From Corella eumyota (taxonomy: Eukaryota; Chordata; Ascidiacea; Phlebobranchia; Corellidae), in contig OY720102.1 in NCBI GenBank assembly GCA_963082875.1, positions 12,560,990 through 12,624,989 on the forward strand: a stretch of DNA of 64,000 nt, given 5' to 3'. A program made the position numbers and the translations under genes. The notes under the pieces are model-generated. The model was not told where the DNA came from and ran no database searches. It saw only the letters and a program-made list of their open reading frames with translations. Of this stretch, positions 50,458-63,700 are shown piece after piece. Positions within the stretch are counted from its first letter, which is position 1; every line of letters starts with the position of its first letter.

Positions 50458-50585
50458 ACCTTGTATAGTATAGCTGACAAAGTGAAGAACTTTGCTGTTG
50501 TTTACTTGGTTGACATTACTGAGGTGCCAGACTTCAACAAAATGTACGAATTATACGACCCCTGCACAACTATGTTCTTCTACAG
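50458..50585 (+). CDS. TXNL4A: TXNL4A exon 2, second locus
   Basis: 128-bp exon, TLYSIADKVKNFAVVYLVDI then TEVPDFNKMYELYDPC, fully matching the family at sites that vary in the other two copies. The donor is AG|GTTGTT. No in-phase exon 3 is seen before 3BHSD copy 3 or later in the window. Confidence 0.8.
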
Positions 50586-50699
50586 GTTGTTATTTACAGA
50601 ATTTAATTTTGATGATTTTGTTTTAGTATTGGGTATATTGGTAAGCATTAGGATAACTAACTTCTGGTTTGGGGTTCAATTCCCATTGGTTCTGTGAAC

Positions 50700-50820
50700 C
50701 GACAACATGGGTGGTGGTCAAAACACTTGGCTACACTACATGAGGTCCTAGGTTCAATTCATACTGCTCTCATGCTGTAGCGCCCCTGAGTAAGGAGCTA
50801 TAAATGATATAAACTTCTGC
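50700..50820 (+). mobile_element. SINE fragment with shared deletion junction
   Basis: tRNA-like head (GGTGGTCAAAACACTTGGC, B-box-like AGGTTCAATTC) and a short body ending CTGCTGAACCAACG, then non-SINE AAATTTAATCAAAGC. The same junction is at about 7015. Confidence 0.75.
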
Positions 50821-50976
50821 TGAACCAACGAAATTTAATCAAAGCACATAAACTTTAATAATTTAACTTTATGCAAAGTATTTATATTCGGTATTTTCTA
50901 CTAAAATTTGTAATTATCTTTTTTTTTGTATAAATATTAGAAAATTTTTTAAATCTTATTTTGTTTATTTTTTTAG

Positions 50977-52855
50977 ATGCCAACATGAAAGTTGAATGGA
51001 TTAAGTGTGGTGTCATGGATCATAGTAGTCTCATCTCTGCCGTACAAGGATGTTATGTGGTTTTGCATAAGGCCAGTGTTGTCACTTACAAGGAATTAGT
51101 TCGTTGCCAAAAATTATGGAAAATAAATGTTGGAGGTAGGCATTGTGATGTCATAAGTGATGGGATTGTTATAACAGAATCTGACAACATTTGTTTTAGA
51201 ACTTAAATGGTGCAGATTTTTGTTGTTAAATATATTATGATGTCATATAGGTCAGGAACAATGAATGTGTTAAAGGCTTATTGTGCAAAGAATCTCGGTT
51301 ATTGTCTCTACACAAGCTCAATCGAGGCTTTCGGACCGAACCATGGAACCACTAGTGGGTGCTAGTGAAGACACTATTTACTGTTACTCTTCTGTGACGT
51401 CATACGGGAGGACAAAGAAGGACGCGGAGGAGCTCGTACTGGAGTGGAACGAAAAAAAAGATGAAAAATGGAAACATTTTAGGTAAAGTCACGTTTTTAT
51501 ATTTGTTTTTTTTTCACATTTTTATCCTCGATGTGGAAAAGTCGTATAAGCGACCCAAACATAGAGTAACAAAATTTACCAACCCAGTCTTGAGTTGCCT
51601 GTAGCAGTTTGAGATATTATAAATAATAGTTGTCCAGTATTTATGTTGCTGATTAAGTGATAGCACCTTACTCAAGGGCGGTAGGGATTGAATCCACAAC
51701 CGCATGGTAATGTAGCAAGTGTTCTTACTACTTTTTTTTTATTATTGACGTCATAATGTTTTGTAGAAACTGGTCACATGTGCACTTAGAGGTTCTCGTA
51801 TTTATGGCGAAGATGACAACTTTACCAAATCGATTCTTTTGCGCCATCTTGCGACTAAAGTAATCAAGTCTCTTATTCCACCAGAGGCGCTACAAACTCG
51901 AATGTATGTTGAAAACGTGACTTGGTGTCACATGATCGCGGCCACAAAAATGCAGGTAAACAAAACTTAGTTGTTCACTGCTTTAATATTGGGTTAGTGT
52001 GCAAAAGGTTTCTGGTTTGAGCACCACCACAGCCGTATATAGCTCCGGTTGTAACTAATATGTCTCTGTATGATCTTACTGAAAGATTAGGTTTTAAGTT
52101 TAGTGAAAAATATTGGTTTATATTTTGGTTATATTAAAAAATTCTTAGAAATTAACTTGTACTCTGACTATAACTTATATTGTACAGGAGTCCCCTTCTT
52201 TGGTTGGGGGAAACACCTTCTTTCTGTGTGACGAAACCCCAGAATTATCTTACCTGAGATTAAACTTGAAATTCTACGAGCATTTGGGTTTCACCATCCA
52301 CAAGAGGGGGCCAGTGTTGGCGTTTTGGTTGTTTATCCTCATTTCAACGTTGGTTGTTTGGGGTTGTCAGGTGCTGGGTTGGTTTGGGATCAAAAAAGAG
52401 GTAAATGTTTAGTTTATTGAGGAGTTTTAGCTGGGTTACTGTCATAAAGGTTTTACTTAAAAACATATTCGCAAAAACACCATTTTACCGAAAACTTTAA
52501 CCCGAATTTTGGTTAAATGTCGTGGTCTAAAACTTATCTCTTTGAAATAAACCCCATACCTATTTGGATAATACTGTGACGACGAGGGTCAGTATGTTAA
52601 GTTATTGCAAGTGTTAAACATTTATTTTATGTATAATACTTTTAATGACAACTATTTTGTGATTTTTAGCCCAATATTACACCAAACATGGCCAAGTTTT
52701 CCTGCACAAGATTCACCGTCTCCAATCAAAAGTTTGTGGAACATTTTGGCTACAAACCAAAGTATAGTTGGCCTGAATCGTTGAATATAATGAAGGAATA
52801 TGTGAACAAGATTGTAAATGAAGTAGAAAATAATAACTTGAAAAAAATAAATTAA
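50977..52855 (+). pseudogene. 3-beta-hydroxysteroid dehydrogenase-like, copy 3
   Basis: Exons 50977-51135, 51256-51482, 51767-51955, 52188-52400 and 52670-52855, all with good splice sites. The protein pieces match copy 1: VQGCYVVLHKASVVTYKEL, YTSSIEAFGPN, SYGRTKKDAEELVLEWN, ALRGSRIYGEDDNF, VENVTWCHMIAATKMQ, CDETPELSYLRLNLKF, a membrane helix, and FGYKPKYSWPESLN to TAA. The second exon changes frame between FGPN and EPLVG, and its 3' end differs from copy 1. No N-terminal Rossmann exon is present. AATAAA lies at 52913. Otherwise the last three exons are fully open, so decay is recent or selection acts on the C-terminal part. Confidence 0.75.
51514..51735 (-). mobile_element. tRNA-derived SINE, minus strand, shortened
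   Basis: Tail TTTTTATCCTCGATG at the left, head AAGTGTTCTTACTACT at the right, with an internal deletion of the body. It matches the SINE at 10510-10800 in position within the 3BHSD intron, so the insertion predates the copy 2/copy 3 split. Confidence 0.75.
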
Positions 52856-52912
52856 TTTATATATATGTGATTCAATTTTGTTGGAATGTTTGTATTAGAA
52901 TTTTTATTGTGA

Positions 52913-52918
52913 AATAAA
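52913..52918 (+). terminator. Polyadenylation signal of 3BHSD copy 3
   Basis: AATAAA 58 bp after the TAA, followed by further AATAAA at about 52934. The same arrangement follows copy 2 near 11994. Confidence 0.5.
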
Positions 52919-52979
52919 ATAAAGACAACGTGCAATAAACTTGAAGTTTTTAGTCGAGGATAAATTATAGAAATATGTT

Positions 52980-53060
52980 TTGCCAGTTATGACGTCGGTC
53001 GTAAATACGTCATCCACTCTCTGTATATAAACAGCTGACGCACGTGCGTTATTTAAAGTT
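52980..53060 (+). promoter_or_regulatory. Possible core promoter
   Basis: TATATAAA at 53024-53031, with TGACGTC (52990-52996) and ACGTCA (53007-53012) just upstream, and CACGTGCG downstream. A GCGTAAGT donor-like site follows at about 53088. No coding exon can be tied to it, so a non-coding first exon or chance are both possible. Confidence 0.3.
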
Positions 53061-53559
53061 GGAGGTTTTGTTTCGAAGCTTGTTCTTGCGTAAGTTCGTG
53101 GATAGTAACTTTAATTTAGTGCAATTTGAAGCAGTCATCTTTAATAGCAGATTAGAAAACGTTTTTATTAAGCTTATATTGCTAAAGATTTATTGAATTA
53201 GAATATTTTGGCATTTTTGAAAAATTAATATTCGTTTAACGTGATTTTTTTAAATAAATGGTTAAATTTGTTGTATTTTATTTAATTTTTATGTTTTAGC
53301 ATAAAGTGAAGAGTGTAGGGTATTTTATGTGCAAATCTAATGTGAGTAATTTTTGGATTCAGTTTCCAAACTTGATCTGTGGGTCAGCTGGAAGAATATT
53401 GTTTGTGTGGAGTTTTTAGACATTCGAATTTTTATTGCTTCTTGATGGTGGTGTGGATATTCTTTGCCGATATTTCAAGTAAAATAAAATAAACATTTAT
53501 AAAAATATGTTGCTAATTATTAAATTATAAAAAGTATTTCGTAAACCTTAAAAAATTTT
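53060..53559. other. Non-coding stretch before the repeat array
   Basis: AT-rich, single-copy by eye within the window. No coding signal. Confidence 0.5.
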
Positions 53560-55352
53560 CATACAAAACACTTCGGCCGAAACAGCTCCGACCGTTGATT
53601 TTTGTCTAAAACAGCGGGACAGAAGCCCGTCAGAAAAAAAAATTTTTCGCGTACTAACGTAAGATATTGTAGACGATTTTTTTAAACTAAAAAATGCAAA
53701 AAAACATTTTTCTTAAACAAAATTTGTTTAAAAACATGTTGTTATTTAGATACCGTGTTAATTTACACTCAAAAACTTAAGATAAAATGTATAGAGTTAG
53801 GCAACAATGCGAAACGTGAGTTGTCGATTGGTCGTATTACGCAAAAAAATGCCTTTATTCAATGCAATAATTCAAGCTAACGAAGAATAAATTGACATTT
53901 TTTTATTTATTATTGATCAAAAATATGTTGTCGTCCAATTTCGGTGTTAAATTTTAAAATTTTAGGCGCTTTTAAGCGACACTCGCACTTTCTCGCATTT
54001 TCGGGCAACATCAAAGCATTTCTGCCGAAAACGTTGCTATGAGCAGGTGTTATAACGCGAAATTCTTTAAATTAAGTCAGAAGGTCGTTCAGTACATCCT
54101 GACTTAATCTCACTGATTCGGAATAGTTAACAAAAACACGTCAATTTAAATTACATTTTTTAAAAGTTTTAAGGGATATAGTTAAATATTAAACACGCAA
54201 AAAAAATAATAATTTATCAGCGTACGAATTAACGTTTAAAAAACGATTCGCTAAACGTATTGTTAAACAATTAACTTTTTGCACAAAAAACGCGTCATTT
54301 ATGATTACTTTAAGGCTGTGTTACGTATTTAAAAAATTGCGCAACAACTAAACAAACTGCAAGAGTGAAGTTCACGCATTGCCAAAACATGGAAAGTTAT
54401 TGTTACTAAATGCTCTATAGTAACCTACTTTACGCAGAAATATGTTAATATGATTAAATTAGTTCGAAACCGGTTTAAAATAGCTTCGTAAAAAATACAT
54501 GAGTATACACAAGTGTTTTATTATCGCCTTAACCTTTTTTGGTTGATTCGCTATTTCTAATATATTTGTATAAAATGATTCGCTAATTTTACAAAACGAT
54601 TCGCTTTTGGCGAATAGCGACCCGTTATTTCGTTCCCTGTTTATATTTGCAAATTATTTCGTGAAAATTTTTTATAATATAATTGATTTTTATTAAAAAT
54701 TGTTTTAAATAACAACATTTAAAAAATAATCAAAACTTGCATTGCTTTTTGTCACTTTAAAGTGCGCTCTTTTAAATCGTTTTTTTTCAATAATTTTGTG
54801 TTATTAAGTTAAAAAGTTGACATAGGAAATAAACAACAATAATGTTTTGCTAATTTTGTAGCAATAAATAGTTATATGATGATTTATTTTCTTTAAATAT
54901 TGGTCTTAAAACACGAAATATGAGACTCGCTGTTTCTCTTCTTTTTATCGCTTGAAAGCGTTCGACATTTCCTTGTTTTAGTTTATACTTTGATATAACT
55001 TGACACGGGCAAATAACTAATAACATATTTATACACATTATTTAGTAAATAAATTATAAATTGATGTTTTATTTCCTGTAAATATTGTTTAAAAAAAACA
55101 TTTTTATTTCACAAAATACGTGATATCTTTTTTATAGGATTTAGTTTGTGTAAATGAAAAATTGATACAGGAAATAAATTTAACATATTATGCACATTAT
55201 TCTTTAAAAAAATTATTGATTTAATACTTATTTTAAATACAATAGACAACTTTCCATGAATACGCGAGAACAAAATATTTCGCAGTAATTGAAATGCAAA
55301 CGCCCCGCTATTTTAAAACAAATCTTTGGGCTGATCAAAATGTCTGGTTACT
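53560..55352. mobile_element. Second foldback/MULE-like element
   Basis: Ends related to the 48522 element: left CATACAAAACACTTCGGCCG and right inverse ...TGTCTGGTTACT. A 9-bp direct repeat AAAAATTTT flanks it (53551-53559 and 55353-55361). The interior shares the 'AATTGACA', 'GCGCTCTTTTAAATCG' and CGCAGTAATTGAAATGC segments with the other element. No protein. It forms part of the tandem unit that repeats to the window end. Confidence 0.7.
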
Positions 55353-57464
55353 AAAAATTTTATTTACACTTATTTGCTTGTGAGTGGCCAAGATCGAAGA
55401 GTTTTTAATATTTTTGTTGCATTTTATCGATAAAATGGTGTTGGAAATATTTTTATGTTAAAATTTTAAAATAACATAAATTATTTATAAGTATTTTGTT
55501 AAAGATTATGGGTTAATCCTTACTTAAGTTTATGTTGATCCATACTTAAAACTACAGAAATTTTTGCCTTGTAGACAATCTTGTAGGCCGCTATATCAAT
55601 AAGTAATTCGTACTCGGGGCTTTTACATAAATTGTAAATACTGGTGGTCGCTAGCTACTATGTGCACTGGAGTCGATCCTGGGGGTGCAGGGGGTCCATT
55701 TACCCCCATTTATAATTTTAATAATTGCTGAATATATGTGGCACCCCTAGGTTGTTTGCAAATGTTGCATTTTTTGCGTAAAATTGATAGTTATATAAGC
55801 GATTTTTGTTGTTGATATGTTGCCAAAAAACGGCATATTCTGCGTGCCACGTTGTAGATTGTCTAAAACTGGCATTGTTGCGAAACAAATACCGATTGTC
55901 CAGTGCCTTATTTTACGTAATAATTGTACTTCAGTTGGTTAAAGACTAATGTTGTCTGCTATCTTTGCGAATATTAAATTTAAGACTGTTAAGAGTTAAG
56001 TTTAATGAGCACTTTAAAACGGAATTTTTTAGCGAAGATTTTATTATATTTTGGCACCTCTAAATTTATTTATTTATTTATTTTTGGATTGACGCCCACG
56101 ACTATGTGTATATATTTTTCTTTAAACAAATAGACATTATATGTATGCAACACTTAATATATTTAAAAACACGGTTTTAAACATTTATAGTAATGGAAAT
56201 ACAATTTTTATACAACAAAAATTGCGTTTCTGATAAATTTTTGTCAGTTGCTTTTTAAGTTACTGTTGTCGACGTCATAAAGTATAAGTGGTAGCTTTGA
56301 TGTTATAGCAATGTTTATTAGTTGATTTATTCAAGTCTTTGTAACTAGGGCAAGCATAGTGGTTGGCCTTTATAATTTATAATAAGGGTAACGTCTGTAT
56401 TTTGTTACTTTACTAAAGATAAGTGACATAACTATCTAACTATATTTCTGCTCATGGGAAAAAATAGTTTCTTGCTATAAAAGAATATATTTAAGAAAAA
56501 GCGTTACTTAAATTTAACATGGTTTTGTTTTAAACTTAATGCTGTAACTTAAAAGTAAAACTTTTTTAAACAATTTATTGACATAAAGCTAATAACACAA
56601 TATGTTTTCAATTACAATATTAATTTAACTGTTTTTTTGTAAATTATAAAATGATTTTTAAATGATCAGATCGTAAGGTCGTCTAAGTTTTCGTTGATTA
56701 TTTATTTCATGTTTAAATTACAAAAGTTTGTTGAAGCTTGTAAAAGGCTTAATATAAAGTCATTTTAGTTGGCATAGCTAAATGTGTTTTTAAAATATTG
56801 CTAAAAAATTTCCCTCATGTCTGGCTTAGTATAAACCACCTCTAATCTGGAGAAAAATTTTTCTATACAAAAGGTTTATACAAATGGCTTAAATATTTCT
56901 ACACAAATGGCTTAAATAATGCAGACAAGCTTTGTGTAGTTGTGTTAAAATTGTAGTAATTTATTCTTCAAATTTGGCTTATTTACTAAAGCCGGCAGCA
57001 TAAACCAAGTTTCAATCTGGCACCAAAAGTAATTTTAACAAGAGGGTTGGAATGGCTAAAATTATACTACAAGCTTCAAGCTTGGGTAGTTTTTATAATA
57101 TTGTAGTCATTTACTCTTCATGCCTGACTTATTGACTAAAGCCAGCAGTAAATACAAAGTTTAAGAGAGTTTTATTCGAAGTAATTCATATTTTTGTTAT
57201 TATTTACGTTGTTTTTAAATTCACATATAAATTCTATTCGTATTTCGAACTGGTCTTTTAATATCACTTATGTTTTGCCTATGTTACTGTTTGACTTTAA
57301 AAAACAGCCACACCAACTAATTGCAGCATAGAAAACACAAGGTTCTTATTTTTTGATTTTAATATTATTTTCTGTATGCCATCTTGTATAAGAGCAGTGG
57401 CTTTGAATAAAAGTTTTTGTTGTATAGAATAACATCCTTGTTTTGGGTATATAGTGGCGATAAT

Positions 57465-57515
57465 TCTTTTTTTGTAAATATCTTTATCCTCAATGTGGGA
57501 AGGTCGAATGTAAAT
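57465..57515 (-). mobile_element. SINE tail fragment
   Basis: T-run with ATCTTTATCCTCAATG and GGGAAGGTCGAATG only. The head is absent. Confidence 0.6.
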
Positions 57516-60480
57516 ATTAAAAAATATAAAAATTTATGTTGTCTACTTAAAACTCTAACAAAGTAAAATAAATTGTTTTGTTATTTTTTTATGCTTAAAT
57601 CTAAATTGGCAATCTGAAATTATTAGTTATATAAAGAAACTTTTAAATTTGTTGTTACTTGTAGGCCCATTAACCAAAAAGTAAATAACTTTAAAATATG
57701 TTTATTGGTAGCATTCAATAATCAAGTAGTGAGCTTGGTGCCTGGTATCTATTTGTAATATTAACTTAATTGTTAAAGGTTTATAAATGTTAAGTATTAT
57801 GTTTGTCTTTAAAAAAAAACAGAAATTAGTTTGCTGGCAATAATTAATATTTTTTTGTTACAAAATTTGTTTTCACTTTTGTGCTAATAGAAAGAGTGCA
57901 GTTATTTGTGAGATTAACGTATTTTGATATTTTATTTTTATTTTGGTTTCAGCACCAATCACTTTTCTGTGTTAACAAATATTTTCTGTGACTACGTGAC
58001 TTCGGAAAACAGCCACATCATCTAAATTGCAGCATAGACAACATAAGGTTAATATTTTTTATTGTTGTTAATGGTTTAGTCTTTGTTTTAGTAAAACAGA
58101 AGCGTTAAAAAAAGGGAAAATATTTTTTTTTGTCCATAGCAATTTATTTTTTAGAGGAAGATTAGACCCCAATTTTAAATTAAACAAAAACTTGTAACTT
58201 TAGCCATACATACACGATGGCATTATAATAACACTAAAACCAACCAAGCATATTCGTTAACGTTTTGCTCTAGTCTAAAAGTTATTCTAACATGAGTTGA
58301 TGACTATGTTTTTAATGTTTTTAGCATTTTTACCGAAAACGTTGCTATGAGCAGGTGTTATAACGCGAAATTCTTTAAATTAAGTCAGAAGGTCGTTCAG
58401 TACATCCTGACTTAATCTCACTGATTCAGTATAGTTAACAAAAACACGCGAATTTAAATTACATTTTTTACAAGTTTTAAGGGATATATTTAAATATTAA
58501 ACATACAAAAAAACAAAAAATTATATTTACAAATTATTTAGTGAAAATTTTTTATGATTAATTTTTATCAAATATTGTTTTAAATAACAACATTTAAAAA
58601 ATAATCAAAACTTGCATTGCTTTTTGTCACTTTAAAGTGCGCTACTTTAAATCGTTTTTTTTTTTTTTTAATAATTTTGTGTTATTAAGTTAAAAAGTTG
58701 ACATAGGAAATAAACAACAATAATGTTTTGCTAATTTTGTAGCAATAAATAGTTATATGATGATTTATTTTCTTTAAATATTGGCCTTAAAACACGAAAT
58801 ACGAGACTCGCTGTTTCTCTTCTTTTTATCGCTTGAAAGCGTTCGACATTTCCTTGTTTTAGTTTATACTTTGATATAACTTGACACGGGCAAATAACTA
58901 ATAACATATTTATACACATTATTTAGTTAATAAATTATAAATTGATGTTTTATTTCCTTTAAATATTGTTCAGAAAAGCGGCTTTATTCCACAAAATACG
59001 TTATGGTATTACGCATTTGCTTCTGAAAACCACTTGCTTTTAAACTAACTTTTTTATAGGATTTAGTTTGTGTAAACGAAAAATTGACGCAGGAAATGAA
59101 AGACAAAATATTTTTTCACATTATTTATTAAACAAATTATCGATTTAATGCTTATTTTATTTTAAATACAATAGACAACTTTCCATGAATACGCGAGAAC
59201 AAAATATTTCGCGGTAATTAAACTGCAAACGCCCCGCTGTTTTAAAAAAAATCTTCGGGCGGAAAATTTCAAAATAACATAAATTATTTAAAGTATTTTG
59301 TTAAAGATTATGGGTTAATTCTTACTTAAGTTAATGTTGATTCATTCTTAAAACTACAGGAATTTTTGCCTTTTAGACAATCTTGTAGGCCGCTATATCA
59401 ATGGGTAATTCGTACTCGGGGTTTTTAAATAAATTGTGAATATTGGTGGTCGCTAGCTACTATGTGCACTGGTGTCGATCCTGGGGGTGCAGGGGGTCCA
59501 TTTACCCCCATTTATGATTTTAATAAGTGCTGAATATATGTGGCACCCCTAGTTGTTTGCAAATGTTGCATTTTTTAAGTATAATTGATAGTTATATAAG
59601 CGATTTTTGTTGATATGTTGCCAAAAAACGGCATATTCTGCGGGCCACGTTGTAGATTGTCTAAAACTGGCATTATTGCGAAACAAATACCGATTGTCCA
59701 GAGCCTTATTTCACGTAATAATTGTACTTCAGTTGGTTAAAGACTAATGTTGTCTGCTATCTTTGCGAATATTAAATTTAAGACTGTTAAGAGTTAAGTT
59801 TAATGAGCACTTTAAAACAGGAGAGAAGTAACATAACTAACTAACTATATTTCTGCTCATGGGAAAAAATAGTTTCTTGCTATAAAAGAAAATATTTAAG
59901 AAAAAGCGTTACTTAAATTTAACATGGTTTTGTTTTAAACTTAATGCTGTAACTTAACAGTTAAACTTTTTTAAACAATTTATTAACATAAAGCCAATAA
60001 CACAATATGTTTTCAATTACAATATTAATTTAACTTTTTTTTAGTAAATTATAAAATGATTTTTAAATGATCAGATTGTAAGTTCGTCTAAGTTTTGTTG
60101 GTTATTTATTTTATGTTTAAATTACAAAAGTTTGTTAAAGCTTGTAAAAGGCTTAATATAAAGTCATTTTAGGTGGCATAGCTAAATGTGTTTTTAAAAT
60201 ATTGCTAAAAAATTTCCCTCATGTCTGGCTTAGTATAAACCACCCCTAATCTGGAGAAAAAATTTCTATACAAAAGGTTTATACAAATGGATTAAATATT
60301 TCTACACAAATGGCTTGAATAGTGCAGACATGCTTTGTGTAGTTGTGATAAAATTGTAGTAATTTATTCTTCAAGTTTGGCTTATTTACTAAAGCCGGCA
60401 GTATAAACCAAGTTTCAATCTGGCACCAAAAGTAATTTAAACAAGAGGGTTGGAATGGCTAAAATTATACTACAAGCTTT

Positions 60481-60790
60481 CTTTTTTTTTTTTTTTTTTT
60501 TTTGTATATATCTTTATCCTCGATGTGGGAAAGTCGAATGCGCGACTTAAACATAGAGTAACATAAGTTACTCCTACCCAGTCTCGAGTTGCCTGTGGCA
60601 GCTTGGGATATTATAGAGACTATAATTGCCCGGTAATTATGCTGCTGATTAAGTGCTGGCTCAGCAGGAGTTTATACCGTTTATAGCGCCTTACTCAAGG
60701 GCGCTACAGCATGAGATCAGTGGGGATTGAACCCACGACCTCATGTGTGGTGTAGCAAGTGTTCTTACCACTACACCACGCTGCCGGCTC
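60481..60790 (-). mobile_element. Full-length tRNA-derived SINE with empty site in sister repeat
   Basis: Best copy in the window. On minus: head GCAGCGTGGTGTAGTGGTAA (A box), B box GGGTTCAATCCC, body TAAGGCGCTATAAACGG, tail GAGGATAAAGATATATAC and a long A-run. It is flanked by AAGCTTT on both sides (60474-60480 and 60794-60800). The sister unit at about 57066 reads ACAAGCTTCAAGCTTGG with no insert. Confidence 0.95.
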
Positions 60791-63700
60791 AAAAAGCTTT
60801 AAGCTTGGGTAGTTTTTATAATATTGTAGTCATTTCCTCTTCATGCCTAACTTATTTACTTAAGCCAGCAGTAAATACAAAGTTTAAGAGAGTTTTATTC
60901 GAAGTAATTCATATTTTTGTTATTATTTACGTTTTTTTTTAATTCACATATAAATTCTATTCGTATTTCGAACTGGCTTTTTAATATCACTTATATTTTG
61001 CCTATGTTACTGTTTGACTTTAAAAAACAGCCACACCAACTAATTGCAGCATAGAAAACACAAGGTCAATATTTTTTGATTTTATTAAAGTGGTGCAGAA
61101 GGCCGTCAAAAACATTTTTCGCGTATTAACAAACGATATTGTAGACGATTTTTTTAACTTAAAAGTGCAAAAAACATTTTTCGCAAACAAAATTTGTGTA
61201 AAAACATGTTGTTATTTAGTTACCGTGTTAATTTACACTCAAAAACTTTTGATAAAATGTATAAAGTTAGGCAACAATGCGAAACGTGATTTGTCGATTG
61301 GTCGTATTTCGCAAAAAATGCCCTTATTCAATGCAATATTTCAAGCTTACGAAGCATAAATTGATATTTTTTTATTTATTATTGATCAAAAATATGTTGT
61401 CGTCCAATTTCGGTGTTAAATTTTAAAATTTTAGGCGCTTTTAAGCGACACTCGCACTTTCGGGCGACATCAAAGCATTTCTGCCGAAAACGTTGCTATG
61501 AGCAGGTGTTATAACGCGAAATTCTTTAAATTAAGTCAGAAGGTCGTTTAGTACATCCTGACTTAATCTCACTGATTCAGTATAGTTAACAAAAACACGC
61601 CAATTTAAATTACATTTTTTCAAGTTTTAAGGGATATATTTAAATATTAAACATGCAAAAAAAAAACAATTTATATTTGCAAACTATTTAGTGAAAACAT
61701 TTTTATAATATGATTAATTTTTATTAAATATTGTTTTAAATAACAACATTTAAAAAATAATCAAAACTTGCATTGCTTTTGTCACTTTAAAGTGTGCTAC
61801 TTTAAATCGTTTTTTTTTTAAATAATTTTGTGTTATTAATTTAGAAAGTTGACATAGGAAATAAACAACAATAATGTTTTGCTAATTTTGTAGCAATAAA
61901 TGGTTATATGATGATTTATTTTCTTTAAATATTGGTCTTAAAACACGAAAAACGAGACTCGCTGTTTCTCTTCTTTTTATCGCTTGAAAGCGTTCGACAT
62001 TTCCTTGTTTTAGTTTATACTTTGATATAACTTGACACGGGCAAATAACTAATAACATATTTATACACATTATTTAGTATATAAATTATAAATTGATGTT
62101 TTATTTCTTTTAAATATTGTTCAGAAAAACGGCTTTATTCCACAAAATACGTTATGGTATTACGCATTTGCTTCTGAAAACCACTTGCTTTTAAACTAAC
62201 TTTTTTATAGGATTTAGTTATCGTAATTGTAAAATTGACGCAGGAAATGAAAGACAACATATTTTTTCACATTATTTATTAAACAAATTATCGATTCAAT
62301 GCTTATTTTATTTTAAATACAAAAGACAACTTTCCATGAATACGCGAGAACAAAATATTTCGCGGTAATTGAAATGCGAACGCCCCGCTGTTTTAAAAAA
62401 AATCTTCGGGCTGATCAAAATGTCTGGTTACCAACAATTTTATTTACACTTATTTGCTTGTAAGTGGCCAAGATTAAAGAGTTTTTAATATTTTTGTTGC
62501 ATTTTTTTTGGTAAAATGGTGTTTGAAATATTTTTATGTTAAAATTTCAAAATAACATAAATTATTTATAAGTATTTTGTTAAAGATTATGGGTTAATCC
62601 TTACTTAAGTTTATGTTGATCCATACTTTAAACTACAGGAATTTTTGCCTTGTAGACAATCTTGTAGGCCGCTATATCAATGGGTAATTCGTACTCGGGG
62701 GTTTTTAAATAAATTGTGAATATTGGTGGTCGCTAGCTACTATGTGCACTGGCGTCGATCCTGGGGGTGCAGGGGGTCCATTTACCCCCATTTATAATTT
62801 TAATAAGTGTTGAATATGTGGCCCCGAGGTTGTTTGCAAATGTTGCATTTTTTGCGTATAATTGATAGTTATATAAGCGATTTTTGTTGTTGATATGTTG
62901 CCAAAAAACGGCATATTCTGCGTGCCACGTTGTAGATTGTCTAAAACTGGCATTGTTGCGAAACAAATACCGATTGTCCAGTACCTTATTTCATGTAATA
63001 ATTGTACTTCAGTTGGTTAAAGACTAATGTTGTCTGTTATCTTTGCGAATATTAAATTTAAGACTGTTAAGAGTTAAGTTTAATGAGCACTTTAAAACGG
63101 AATTTTTTAGCGAAGATTTTACTATTTTTTGGCACCCCTAAATTTATTTATTTATTTTTTTGGATTGACGCTCACGACTATGTGTATATATTTTTCTTTA
63201 AACAAATAGACATTAGATGTATGTAAAACTTAATATATTTAAAAACACGGTTTTAAACATTTGTAGTAATGGAAATAAAATTTATATACAACAAAAATAA
63301 TAAATTTTTATCAGTTGTTTTTTAAGTTACTGTTGTCGGCGTCGCACTGTACATAAAGTATTAGTGGTAGATTTGATGTTATAGCAATGTTTATTAGTTG
63401 ATTTATTCTTTTAAAGTCTTTATAACTAGGGCAAGCATAGTGGTTGGCCTTTAAATTATAATAAGGGTAACGTCTGTATTTTGTTACTTTACTAAAGAGA
63501 AGTGACATAACTATCTAACTATATTTCTGCTCATGGGAAAAATAAACAATTTATTGACATAAAACTAATAACACAATATGTTTTCAATTACAATATTAAT
63601 TTAACGGTTTTAGTAAATTATAAAATGATTTTTAAATGATTAGATTGTAAGTGCGTCTAAGTTTTTGTTGGTTATTTATTTCATGTTTAAATTACAAAAG

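Noticed and set aside
60720-60790. tRNA genes
   Set aside because: The A and B box segments always belong to SINE copies with the same body and tail; no separate folded tRNA was found.
60727-60942. Open frame starting MNPRPHVWCSK
   Set aside because: It starts within the SINE head and runs into repeat DNA; a by-product of the SINE.
54850-62070. Conserved 62-residue minus-strand frame at 54850, 58731 and 61882
   Set aside because: It lies inside the tandem repeat unit and is similar only because the DNA is repeated. It has no recognisable domain.
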